DNA of 64,000 bases from Pseudocitrobacter sp913778145 (lineage in GTDB: Bacteria; Pseudomonadota; Gammaproteobacteria; Enterobacterales; Enterobacteriaceae): assembly GCA_035726825.1 (NCBI GenBank), contig JALNTX010000004.1, positions 1 to 64,000 on the forward strand, written 5' to 3'. This document shows positions 26,843 through 35,145 of the stretch, one piece after another. The position numbers and the translations under genes are program-made. Every line of letters begins with the position of its first letter. Within the stretch, counting starts at the first letter, position 1. The notes beneath the pieces were generated by a model that saw only the letters and a program-made list of their open reading frames with translations, ran no database searches and was not told the DNA's origin.

Positions 26843-28066
26843 TTATCCGCTGTCTGCCATATTGAGTGCTTTACGCAAAATAAACGGGCAGACAATTAAA
26901 AATGCATATTCTGGGCTAAATATTGAACCGGTAAAGAAAAGCGATATCGGCGTAAAAAGAAACAACTGCACGCGGAAATTGCGATTATTCCCAAAAGCGT
27001 TAATTGTCATCTTTCCGACATTAATCATGTACCATGCCGTCAATATCACTGCGAACCATGAAAAATAAATAATGAGCAGATACAAACCATTGTCTATTGT
27101 TTTTCCGACGTCCGCACCGTTAAAAATTCCGAATGATGCCACATATTCGTAAAGAGAACCGAAACGCACAATCCCATCAATATTGGTCAGCGAGTAACCG
27201 ACCATCACCAGCGGGCCAATAATACGGTAATAGGATGACGAACCTTCCGTCCCCAAATCACCCAGACGCTCAGATATATACGGAAAGGCAAACACTAAGC
27301 CCACTAAAAAAACGGCCAGTGAGATAATCGCTAACGGCAGTTTTTTCTTAATGGCGTCTTTGTTCAGATACTGGAAAGCCCACTCCAGCAAATAAAACAA
27401 AATAAACGTCATTACCCCGGAAAATGATCCTGAAAGAATTATCCCTGCCAGAATCATAGCATCTGCTTTAGGGGTTTTGATACCGAACTGTTTGATACAG
27501 AGCCAAATTGAGATTAACGCCAGAGCGAAGAATGCCGGTTCGAAATAAAGTGCGGTGGTACGCTTACCGCCGAACTTGATAAAATTCAGTACATAGCTGT
27601 TACTGTATATCAGATATTTCGAAATTGTCTCCATCAGGCTACTGCCGCCAGAGACAATAATTTGCATCATCTCGACGGCCGCCAGCATGACGATGACGCC
27701 AATCACCATATAAAAACAACGCAAAATTTTGCGGTGGTTATGCGGCGAAATCACCTTGAAGCGAATACTCCACACCATGCCGACAATAATCACGATGTAG
27801 ACAAACAGCATCGTCGAGGTGACGTACTTACTGGCATCGTAAGACTGGCCGAACAGATAGTTAAACAGCGTCAGCCCTGCTCCCGCGCCGAGCGCAATCA
27901 TCAGTTTTTTCAGGTTAATCAGGTCAACGTAGAGTAAAAGCAGCAGCGGCAGAAACGTCACGATGGTTATCGGGAAACTCTCGCCGAGCTGGGCAATTTT
28001 AACGTTAACCAGCAGGTAGATTAGCGGTAGCAGCAGATAGCTACAGATTCTGATAGAACGAGACAT
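26843..28066 (-). CDS. wcaD: Colanic acid polymerase WcaD
   Basis: Putative Wzy-type polymerase of colanic acid. The chosen start (28064-28066, MSRSIRICSYLL, 407 residues) has a strong GGAGGAG ribosome site and matches the E. coli N-terminus; a longer in-frame option is inside wcaC. About eleven hydrophobic segments span the protein, with a periplasmic region around GTEGSSSYYRIIGP that is strongly conserved in this family. The gene overlaps the end of wcaC by 26 bp, consistent with coupled translation. Confidence 0.94.
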   Translation of the reverse strand: MSRSIRICSYLLLPLIYLLVNVKIAQLGESFPITIVTFLPLLLLLYVDLINLKKLMIALGAGAGLTLFNYLFGQSYDASKYVTSTMLFVYIVIIVGMVWSIRFKVISPHNHRKILRCFYMVIGVIVMLAAVEMMQIIVSGGSSLMETISKYLIYSNSYVLNFIKFGGKRTTALYFEPAFFALALISIWLCIKQFGIKTPKADAMILAGIILSGSFSGVMTFILFYLLEWAFQYLNKDAIKKKLPLAIISLAVFLVGLVFAFPYISERLGDLGTEGSSSYYRIIGPLVMVGYSLTNIDGIVRFGSLYEYVASFGIFNGADVGKTIDNGLYLLIIYFSWFAVILTAWYMINVGKMTINAFGNNRNFRVQLFLFTPISLFFTGSIFSPEYAFLIVCPFILRKALNMADSG

Positions 28067-29258
28067 ACTCCTCCAGCATCTGTTGACCACTGTAAGCCTG
28101 GCGGCTGCGGGCGCTGAACTGCGTGAGCGTAGTGCCAAAAATCGCCTGGGCTATCTCGGCTTTCGGCAATTGTGCAAGCCGTAGAACGTCGAGGTCATCA
28201 ACCGTACGCCCGCCCGATTTGTTCAACACTTCCTGCGCGGCCTCGCTGTGCGTCGCAATGACCGGCACGCCGATGGACAGCGCCTCGCACAGGATAAGCG
28301 GATAATTATCGACGCGAGAGCTGAACAGCAGGGCGTCCATGCCGTTGAGTTTGCTCATCAACTGGCGTTTATCAGTCAGAAAACCGTGATTTACCACGTT
28401 ATTGCCACTGAACGGCGAGAACTTACCGAAGGTATGCACTTCCACTTTATCGCCGAGGGCAATCAGCGCCTGCACCAGTTGCTGATTGGTTTTACCGTCG
28501 TAACGCAGGTCATGCGCCACCACGGCGATTTTCGGCCGCTGCGTATTGGTTACCTTCGGCTGGAGATCGGCCAGAATGGTTTCTGTCGCCACATCAATGC
28601 CGTTGTTAATCACCAGACAGCGACCCGCACCGTACAGGCTGTTAAAAGCATCGGCCACGTGATGGCTGGGCGAAATAAAGTTGCAGCCCAGCGCCAGCAT
28701 CTGACGAAATAGCGCGCGTTTTTCATCGACCTGCTGATGGGCACGATCCACCTTCACCGGCGGATAGTTACTGAGGGTTGGGCACTGTATGCAGTTACTC
28801 TTCCAGCCTTCACAGCCGTCGAGAAACGCGCAGCGCCCGGTGACGCTCCAGTGATCGTGCAGCGTCCAGACGAAAGTGACATCGGGTTTATCCCCTTTCA
28901 CGCGCTGGCAAAATTTCACCACCTCCGCCAGATTGAGCCAGTAGCTGTGCAGCACATGAAAATGCAACACCACCGGGCCGGTTGTGTGCGTCACCGTGCG
29001 ATACAGCCCGTTCAGATTACCGAACAGATCGCGGTTAAACAGACGAAACAGCGCCAGATTGGCTATCGAGGTGGCGCGCGCCGTATGCTTAATCACATTC
29101 GGGTAGCGATCGTGGCTTTCGCTTTTTTTGCCGCCTTTGCCATAACCGTAAATAAACTGCGAGTTCATTCCCAGCTGTAGCGCGCGCTGATGGAGATCCA
29201 GCGCCACGCCTGCCGCGCCGCCTTCTGCCAGGCGAACGTTAAATTGCATAATATTCAT
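28041..29258 (-). CDS. wcaC: Colanic acid galactosyltransferase WcaC
   Basis: GT-B family 4 glycosyltransferase of 405 residues, the E. coli length. It has the N-terminal loop RLAEGGAAGVALDLH (9-23), the HDHWSVTGRCAFLDGC block seen in WcaC-like transferases with several cysteines, VAHDLRYDGKTNQQLVQAL in the donor domain, and NYPLILCEALSIGVPVIA carrying the E(x7)E equivalent. In E. coli it adds galactose to the backbone. It overlaps wcaB by 4 bp and wcaD by 26 bp. Confidence 0.95.
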   Translation of the reverse strand: MNIMQFNVRLAEGGAAGVALDLHQRALQLGMNSQFIYGYGKGGKKSESHDRYPNVIKHTARATSIANLALFRLFNRDLFGNLNGLYRTVTHTTGPVVLHFHVLHSYWLNLAEVVKFCQRVKGDKPDVTFVWTLHDHWSVTGRCAFLDGCEGWKSNCIQCPTLSNYPPVKVDRAHQQVDEKRALFRQMLALGCNFISPSHHVADAFNSLYGAGRCLVINNGIDVATETILADLQPKVTNTQRPKIAVVAHDLRYDGKTNQQLVQALIALGDKVEVHTFGKFSPFSGNNVVNHGFLTDKRQLMSKLNGMDALLFSSRVDNYPLILCEALSIGVPVIATHSEAAQEVLNKSGGRTVDDLDVLRLAQLPKAEIAQAIFGTTLTQFSARSRQAYSGQQMLEEYVSFYQNL

Positions 29259-29743
29259 TTCAGTACCTTCACCCGCGCTTTCTCACCCACCACCAGCGCA
29301 TGGTCGGGGATGTTATCCAGCACGACGCTGCCTGCGCCGATGGTGACCTGATTACCAATGGTGATATCGCCGATAATCACCACGTTGGCGCCGAGTTCAA
29401 CGCCGTTGCCAATCACCGGACATGCAAGGCTGTTTGGCCCACGATTACCAATAGTGACGCCGTGGCGAATAGTAAAGTCATCGCCTGCCACCACGTTCTT
29501 GTTGATAACCACGGCATAACCGTGGTGAATGGTGAAGCGACGGCCAATCGTCGCGGCGGCCTGAATTTCATAGCCAAACAGACACTCGGTCACGAAGCGG
29601 TAGAGCAGCAGCACCGGCGCAGCCCACAGATTGTTGAGCACATTTTTCTTGCGCCACACGGAGCAAAAATGGGCGATGCGATACGCCATCACCATGCAGC
29701 ACGGACGCAGGCTCCAGCTATTCGCGCGTAAATCTTCCAGCAT
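29255..29743 (-). CDS. wcaB: Colanic acid acetyltransferase WcaB
   Basis: Serine acetyltransferase-like hexapeptide-repeat protein of 162 residues, equal in length to E. coli WcaB; a probable O-acetyltransferase for colanic acid. The N-terminal 60 residues are helical. The beta-helix runs from about 60 (IGRRFTIHHGYAVVINKNVV) to 155, with the CysE-type HHG and IRHGVTIGNRG motifs. It starts 2 bp after wcaA and overlaps wcaC by 4 bp. The acceptor sugar is not evident from sequence. Confidence 0.95.
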   Translation of the reverse strand: MLEDLRANSWSLRPCCMVMAYRIAHFCSVWRKKNVLNNLWAAPVLLLYRFVTECLFGYEIQAAATIGRRFTIHHGYAVVINKNVVAGDDFTIRHGVTIGNRGPNSLACPVIGNGVELGANVVIIGDITIGNQVTIGAGSVVLDNIPDHALVVGEKARVKVLK

Positions 29744-29745
29744 GA

Positions 29746-30588
29746 TTATTTCCCCCGCAGCCCGTCGGCGAGGCGTTTTCCGTTACGCACCGAAAACAGC
29801 GTTAGCAACGTGCGCCAGTTCATGCGCTTATTGCGAATCTGATACAGGGTGAAGAGCTGGTACTTCTTGCTCGCCCGGTCAAATTTGTCTTTGTGTTTGC
29901 GGTAAAAATGGAAGTAACCGGAAAACTTTTTCGGCGAATTGGTGATTTGCATCTCGCCGTGGTTGATATGCAGGATCTGCGTCGCTTCTTCGATTTTCCA
30001 CGGTTCGCCGTAGGCCACCACCATGCGCAGGAAGATGTCGTAATCCTGCGCCGCTTTCAGCTGTGTATCGAACAGGCACTCTTTGAAACGCCACGCCGAG
30101 CTAAATACCTGGTTGCCGACAATGTTGCGCTTATAGAACAACTTGCGGGAGAACGGCGATTTCGGGTAGAGCGGCAGGCTCGCTGGCTGTGAGTACACTT
30201 CGCCCTGGCAAAGATAGTCATTGGCATAAAGAAAGGCGTGAGTGACCAGCTGGTGTTTTTGTTCGAGAAACACCGATAAACGGTTTGGCGTCCATTCATC
30301 GTCGTCATCAATACCGGTAATAAACTGGCCTTTCGCCTGCATAATCGCCTGGTTACGCACCGCACAGGCGCCGGAATTCACATCGTTATGGATATAGCAC
30401 ACGCGCGGGTCATTCAGCTCGGCGACAAATTGCTGAAGCTGTTCGTACGATTCGGAGCAATCATCAACGATGATCATCTCCCAGTTCGGGTAATCCTGGC
30501 GCAACACCGATTTGATAGCGCGGATGGCCAACTGCTGGCGATTCCAGGTCGGCATATAGATAGAGATCAATGGATTTTCTGTGGTCAT
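29746..30588 (-). CDS. wcaA: Colanic acid glycosyltransferase WcaA
   Basis: Family 2 GT-A transferase (280 residues from the ATG at 30586-30588; E. coli WcaA is 279). The N-terminus PLISIYMPTWNRQQLAIRAI, IIVDDCSE near 40 and the metal-binding GIDDDDEWTP near 95-104 define the family; QDYDIFLRM supplies the acid region. It probably adds glucuronic acid to the repeat (pathway knowledge, moderate certainty). The frame is open 44 codons further upstream but that stretch is translation of a palindromic repeat and is rejected. The repeat separates it from wzc, so the glycosyltransferase block may respond to processing or attenuation there. Confidence 0.95.
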   Translation of the reverse strand: MTTENPLISIYMPTWNRQQLAIRAIKSVLRQDYPNWEMIIVDDCSESYEQLQQFVAELNDPRVCYIHNDVNSGACAVRNQAIMQAKGQFITGIDDDDEWTPNRLSVFLEQKHQLVTHAFLYANDYLCQGEVYSQPASLPLYPKSPFSRKLFYKRNIVGNQVFSSAWRFKECLFDTQLKAAQDYDIFLRMVVAYGEPWKIEEATQILHINHGEMQITNSPKKFSGYFHFYRKHKDKFDRASKKYQLFTLYQIRNKRMNWRTLLTLFSVRNGKRLADGLRGK

Positions 30589-30623
30589 GAGGATCCCCCG
30601 GAGAAGCAAAGTCATGGCATTTT

Positions 30624-30713
30624 CCCCCTCACCCCGGCCCTCTCCCTCAGGGAGAGGGAGAAAACCAGCACCGTACGATCCCCTCTCCCTGTGGGAGAGG
30701 GTTAGGGTGAGGG
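30624..30713. repeat. Paired GC-rich palindromic repeat (BoxC-like), copy 2
   Basis: Same paired element as at 18675-18779: CCCCCTCACCCCGG with CCCTCTCCC-tca-GGGAGAGGG, then CCCTCTCCC-tgt-GGGAGAGGG with TTAGGGTGAGGG. It occupies the wzc-wcaA gap. Confidence 0.8.
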
Positions 30714-30723
30714 CAAACACACG

Positions 30724-32886
30724 TTATTTAGAATCAGATTTATATTCGTATTCGTAGTAGCCGTAATCCTGATAGCCCGTCGCGCGACGGAAGATGGAGT
30801 TCAGGATCACCCCTTTCACTTCGATGCCGTTTTGCTCGAAGCGGCTGAGGCTGGTTTCCACTTCTTTCAGGGTATTTACCGCGTAGCGCGCCACCATCAG
30901 CGTGGTGCCAGCATGGCGACCCACGATGGCCGCATCGGTGACGGCCAGGATTGGCGGCGTATCGATAAGGATCAGGTCATAATGGGCGCTGGCCCAGGCC
31001 AGCAGTTCACTGAATCGCTCGCTCATCAGCAGTTCTGACGGATTAGGCGGCACCTGACCGCGCGGCACCAGGTCAAAGTTGTTGATGGAGGTCGGTTTCG
31101 CGCAGGACGCAATATCCGCTTTCCCCACCAGCACGTCCGACAGACCGTTTTCGTTGCTGGTCCCCAGCAGTTCGTGGGTATAGCCTTTGCGCATATCACA
31201 GTCGATCATCAGCACGCGCTTGCCGGTCTGGCTTATCACCGCCGCGAGGTTGGCGCAGACAAATGTTTTACCGATTGACGGGCTGACGCCGGTCATCATC
31301 AGCACCTTGTTGCCCGCCTGCATCATGGCGAAGTGCAGGCTGGTACGCAGGCTGCGCACCGCTTCAATCGCCAGATCCGTTGGGTTGCCGACTGCCAGTA
31401 GCTGGCTCTGTTTATAGCGTTTGACGCCTTTCACCGTTTTCACGCTGTCACGCGCTTTTTGCCACTCGGACAGCGGAATGCTGGCGTAAACATTGATGCC
31501 GTGCTCTTCCAGTACCAGCGGGCTTTCGATACCGCGGTTAAACAGCGAGCGCAGCAGCACGCCAACGATAGAGAGCATCAGGCCAAGGATCAGGCTGCCA
31601 AGAATAATCAGCGCTTTCTTCGGCTTCACTACGCCCGGCTGAGCAATCGCCGGGTCGACGATGCGCACATCGCCCACGGTGCTGGCTTCGGTGATTTTCA
31701 GCTCCTGCTGTTTATTCAGCAACTGCATGTACACCTGCTGGCCGGACTCCACATCACGCGTTAAACGCACAATTTCCTGCTGGGTTTTCGGCATCGCTGT
31801 CACCCGTTTTGACAGGCGCGCTTTCTCTTCTTCCAGCGCCCGACGTTTTTCCAGCAACGTGCGATAGGCCGGGTGAATGCGGGTATAGAGCTTGGAAATT
31901 TCCGCTTCCTTGAAGGTCAGCTCGTTGAGCTGCGCGTCAATGTTGACCATCGAGTCGAGCACAGATTTCGCTTCCAGCGGCAGGTCGACGGAGTCTTTCT
32001 GCTGGCGATAGGCGTTGAGGTTATTTTCTGCGACGTCCAGATTGTGGCGCACCACCGGCAGCTGTTTGTCGAGGAAGGCGAGGCTTTTCGCCGCCTCTTC
32101 AGATTTTCGCGCCACGTTCTGTTCGAGGTAGTTGCGCGCAATGCTGTCAAGGATCTTGCGGATCTGCTCTTTATCTTCGCCGGTAATACTCAGCGTCAGC
32201 ACGCCGGAGTCTTTACCGTCTTCCGTGACGCTCAGGCTGTTTTGCAGCGAGTTAATCATGCCAAGCGTGGAGAATCGCGTCAGGGTAAACGATGCGCCTT
32301 CATGGGCGGCGATCGACGTCACCAGGAGAGACACGCCGTTTTTCTCCAGCGGTTTACCCACCTCACCCTGGGCGCTGAAGCCGTCGTCATTGCTTAGCTG
32401 ATAGCGCGTCGGGCTCAGCACTTCCAGCGTAAAGATGCTTTCCGCCATTGATTGTGGACGATTAAAGGTAGTGACTTTGACCGTTTCGTTTTTGCGCCCC
32501 ATCAGGCGATCCCACCCTGCGCCAATCAGCGGGAAGGTGTTTTTCTCAACCGAAATATCGAGGTCTAGGTCGTCAACGGTTTTGCCCAGCACCAGGCGCG
32601 AGGTGATCATTTTGATCTCCGCGTCAGACGCTGGCGGCTTATTGCTCAGGGCGCTGCTGATATCCTGCACCAGCGCGCTGCCCTGATTTTGTTCAATGCG
32701 CACCAGCGCGTCGGCACTGTAAATCGGCGTCGCGAAAAGAGTGTAGATAATGCCTACCAGCGTAAACACACCGGTAATACCCAGCACCCACCATTTCGCT
32801 TCGATGACCGTGCCCACCAGGCGGCCAATATCAATTTCATCGCTGCCCGTGGCCTGCGGGGCTATCTGTTTTACTTTTTCTGTCAT
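30724..32886 (-). CDS. wzc: Tyrosine-protein kinase Wzc
   Basis: Inner-membrane polysaccharide co-polymerase and BY-kinase that controls colanic acid polymerisation and export through Wza. The start at 32884-32886 (MTEKVKQIA) gives 720 residues, exactly the E. coli length, and begins 2 bp after wzb. Membrane segments lie at about 32-52 and 425-447, flanking a periplasmic coiled-coil region. The cytoplasmic kinase domain has Walker A GVSPSIGKTFV near 533-543, Walker A' VLMIDCDMRKGYTHELLG and Walker B LILIDTPPI. A tyrosine cluster (YQDYGYYEYEYK) ends the protein, as needed for autophosphorylation and reversal by Wzb. Confidence 0.98.
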   Translation of the reverse strand: MTEKVKQIAPQATGSDEIDIGRLVGTVIEAKWWVLGITGVFTLVGIIYTLFATPIYSADALVRIEQNQGSALVQDISSALSNKPPASDAEIKMITSRLVLGKTVDDLDLDISVEKNTFPLIGAGWDRLMGRKNETVKVTTFNRPQSMAESIFTLEVLSPTRYQLSNDDGFSAQGEVGKPLEKNGVSLLVTSIAAHEGASFTLTRFSTLGMINSLQNSLSVTEDGKDSGVLTLSITGEDKEQIRKILDSIARNYLEQNVARKSEEAAKSLAFLDKQLPVVRHNLDVAENNLNAYRQQKDSVDLPLEAKSVLDSMVNIDAQLNELTFKEAEISKLYTRIHPAYRTLLEKRRALEEEKARLSKRVTAMPKTQQEIVRLTRDVESGQQVYMQLLNKQQELKITEASTVGDVRIVDPAIAQPGVVKPKKALIILGSLILGLMLSIVGVLLRSLFNRGIESPLVLEEHGINVYASIPLSEWQKARDSVKTVKGVKRYKQSQLLAVGNPTDLAIEAVRSLRTSLHFAMMQAGNKVLMMTGVSPSIGKTFVCANLAAVISQTGKRVLMIDCDMRKGYTHELLGTSNENGLSDVLVGKADIASCAKPTSINNFDLVPRGQVPPNPSELLMSERFSELLAWASAHYDLILIDTPPILAVTDAAIVGRHAGTTLMVARYAVNTLKEVETSLSRFEQNGIEVKGVILNSIFRRATGYQDYGYYEYEYKSDSK

Positions 32887-32888
32887 TG

Positions 32889-33332
32889 TTATCCCTGCTG
32901 AGCTTTCAGTGCCTGCGCCCACTGTTGAGCAGACCGGTCGAGTAACTGATATACCGCTTCAAAGGCTTCGCGGCTTTTGCGATAGGGATCGGGAATGTCG
33001 CGTTCATCATCCCAGTGCCCAAACAGCATCACCTTGCCGCGCATTTCCGGCGCGATGTCATGCAGTTTCGAGATATGGCGGCGTTCCATTGCCAGAATCA
33101 GGTCATATTCACGGCACATCGCGCCGGAAATTTGGCGGGCGCAATGCCCGTCCAGAGAGAGTTGATGGTCCGCTGCCACGCTCACCGCGCTGGCATCTGC
33201 CCCCTTCCCCACCAGCGCGCCCAAACCTGCGGACGCAATGGTGAGTGAAGGCAAATGGCTTTTCAGCAGACGCTCCCCCGTTGGGGAACGGCAAATGTTC
33301 CCCACGCATACCACCAGAATTTTGTTAAACAT
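32889..33332 (-). CDS. wzb: Low molecular weight protein-tyrosine phosphatase Wzb
   Basis: Cytosolic phosphatase that dephosphorylates the tyrosine cluster of Wzc, a cycle required for colanic acid polymerisation. The 147 residues have the LMW-PTP P-loop CVGNICRSP with nucleophile C9 and R15, and the general acid in DPYRKS near residue 115. Length equals the E. coli protein. It lies between wza (6 bp) and wzc (2 bp). Confidence 0.97.
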   Translation of the reverse strand: MFNKILVVCVGNICRSPTGERLLKSHLPSLTIASAGLGALVGKGADASAVSVAADHQLSLDGHCARQISGAMCREYDLILAMERRHISKLHDIAPEMRGKVMLFGHWDDERDIPDPYRKSREAFEAVYQLLDRSAQQWAQALKAQQG

Positions 33333-33338
33333 GGTCGC

Positions 33339-34472
33339 TTACCAGGTGTGAATGTCTTTTGCCGTGTCCGTCATGTAGCGAACGCCACTGATGGTCGGCA
33401 ACAGTTGGTTGATGAGGCGGTTCCAGCGCGTTACCGGCGCGGTCGTCACGTACACGACGTCATACGGCTGCAGCACGAAGTTGGTCGCCATAACCAGCGA
33501 CGTCGCATCGGACATATCGAGCTGATAAACATTCGCCATCTTGCCGTTGTTGCCCTCTTTGGTCGGACGGATCACGAAGATGCCGCTGGCGTTCGAAGAG
33601 GTGAGATCCAGCCCTTCGGCCTGTCCCAGCGCTTCGGTCAGCGTCATGCCGCTGAAGTCCATTTTGAGCGTGCTCTGTTTTTTCACTTCACCCATCACGA
33701 ACACTTTCAGGTCGTCATTGCGCGGTACAAACAGAATGTCGCCCGGATACAGCAGTCGGTTCTGCTTCAGGTCACCGTTTTGCATCAGCGCCTGAATCGA
33801 GATGCGCTCTTCACGTCCGTTATGCGTTAGCACCACGTTGCGCCAGTCCGCCATATCGGTCAGGCCGCCTGCAGCGTTGATGGCATCCAGAACGGTCAGG
33901 GGCACGTTAGTAATCGCCTGCTGGCCCGACTTGTTGACCTGACCGGAGACGTACGCTTTTTGCGAGCGGAAGGCGGCGACGTTCACATCGACCTGCGGGT
34001 CGGTGATGTAGGCGGCCAGACGCTGACTAACAATCTGACGGATTTCAGAGAGGGTTTTCCCTTTTACGTCTACTTTGCCGACGTAAGGGTAGAAAATGGT
34101 GCCGTCAGGCTGTACCCAGTTCCCGGTGTCGCTTGAACTGCGGTACTGGCCTGCCGGAGTAGTGAGTTCCGGGTGATCCCAGACGGTGACGTTCAGCACG
34201 TCGCCCGGCCCCACGCGATACTGGTAATTGCTTAACTCCTGATCCAGCGAGGTATTTGGCTGTGCGACATTTGGACGCGGGCGCAGTTGTTCAATCAGTC
34301 GCGGGGTCAGCGGATAAACATTCACCATCTTGTCGATGTCAAAATCAGCGTCTTGCTGTTTAATGACATCTTTCCCGTAGGTAGACATATTGCTGCCAGG
34401 AAAGACGGTGCAACCACTCATGAAGGTTACCGACACCAATAATGGCATCAATTTTAGTTTGGATTTCATCAT
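33339..34472 (-). CDS. wza: Outer-membrane polysaccharide export lipoprotein Wza
   Basis: Forms the octameric outer-membrane channel for colanic acid. The 377-residue precursor has a lipoprotein signal with lipobox MSGC (Cys near residue 21), then the polysaccharide export domain (YRVGPGDVLNVTVWDHPELTTPAG, about 85-108) and SLBB-type domains with ADPQVDV-like segments (TDPQVDVNVAAF). The C-terminal amphipathic helix that forms the outer-membrane barrel is present (residues about 345-377). It is the first gene of the 20-gene colanic acid operon, 188 bp downstream of a JUMPstart/ops site in a 672-bp leader. Confidence 0.98.
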   Translation of the reverse strand: MMKSKLKLMPLLVSVTFMSGCTVFPGSNMSTYGKDVIKQQDADFDIDKMVNVYPLTPRLIEQLRPRPNVAQPNTSLDQELSNYQYRVGPGDVLNVTVWDHPELTTPAGQYRSSSDTGNWVQPDGTIFYPYVGKVDVKGKTLSEIRQIVSQRLAAYITDPQVDVNVAAFRSQKAYVSGQVNKSGQQAITNVPLTVLDAINAAGGLTDMADWRNVVLTHNGREERISIQALMQNGDLKQNRLLYPGDILFVPRNDDLKVFVMGEVKKQSTLKMDFSGMTLTEALGQAEGLDLTSSNASGIFVIRPTKEGNNGKMANVYQLDMSDATSLVMATNFVLQPYDVVYVTTAPVTRWNRLINQLLPTISGVRYMTDTAKDIHTW

Positions 34473-34659
34473 TGATTATTTATCACTTTGGCAGAGAAAT
34501 TATCCTGTGCGAATTAAATTAATCCGAACATCTCCATTACCTGAGCATTCAGAATGCATTTAATCGTGCGTGAATATAAATGGCATATATCCTAAAAAAG
34601 ATCGTATTCATCCGCAGGCTATTGACAGAATAATCGAGGCTGATTATCTCGCCATCAGG

Positions 34660-34690
34660 CACGCTACCGCCCTTGGCCTTAAGCTACCAA
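34660..34690 (-). promoter_or_regulatory. JUMPstart/ops element of the colanic acid operon
   Basis: On the minus strand TTTGGTAGCTTAAGGCCAAG precedes GGCGGTAGCGTG (34660-34671), the full ops core. It predicts RfaH recruitment in the wza leader, matching the O-antigen copy at 10504-10542. Confidence 0.92.
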
Positions 34691-34742
34691 ATCACCTAAA
34701 ATTCAGAATGTTAGAAATAGATTTACATTTACAGCAATGAAT

Positions 34743-34756
34743 AAAGATTATTCCTG
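34743..34756. promoter_or_regulatory. Candidate RcsAB box 1
   Basis: AAAGATTATTCCTG matches the remembered consensus TAAGAATATTCCTA at 11 of 14 positions, 271 bp upstream of wza. The colanic acid operon is a known Rcs target, but a degenerate AT-rich motif in an AT-rich leader is weak evidence. Confidence 0.3.
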
Positions 34757-34883
34757 GCACAAAACTTTTCGGCTATTAAATATCTCGCGGATACGTTCCC
34801 ATGCCCTTTATCATTCATTGCCGGAAGAATTGTTACAGCAATGCAAACAGCAGGCAAGGTAACGGCCGATTAAAAATAGTTTT

Positions 34884-34897
34884 TAAGAATAATATTA
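34884..34897. promoter_or_regulatory. Candidate RcsAB box 2
   Basis: TAAGAATAATATTA matches the same consensus at about 11 of 14 positions, 412 bp upstream of wza, closer to the large distance reported for Rcs boxes in related capsule operons. It has an intact left half but a poor right half. Confidence 0.3.
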
Positions 34898-35145
34898 AGC
34901 GCCACAAAAACGATTTTTTAGGATTTTATTTATATTGACACAACGTCTTTATCAGCAATATCGGCATGCTATTTCAACAGATATTGGCGCCCGTTATAAT
35001 AAACATGAGTAAGCATAAGGTTTTATTACGCGCATTTAGACATTTTTTCGTCGGACAAATCTCAGGGAAACATTGCAATTTGCCCCTGCTTTATCCATGA
35101 TCGAAGTGTGACAAATGTCATATGACTTAAGGTATTAAACAACGT

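Larger units (their letters stand above)
34473..35145 (-). promoter_or_regulatory. Long wza-yegH divergent regulatory region
   Basis: A 673-bp AT-rich region with no credible coding sequence on either strand. It carries the JUMPstart/ops element nearer wza and two RcsAB-box-like sequences farther upstream. A long untranslated leader before wza is typical of enterobacterial colanic acid operons. The yegH promoter must lie at its right end. Confidence 0.7.

Noticed and set aside
30589..30720. Forty-four-codon N-terminal extension of wcaA
   Set aside because: It translates a palindromic repeat (LTLSHRERG, LPLPEGEGRGEG) common as spurious peptide in enterobacterial annotations.
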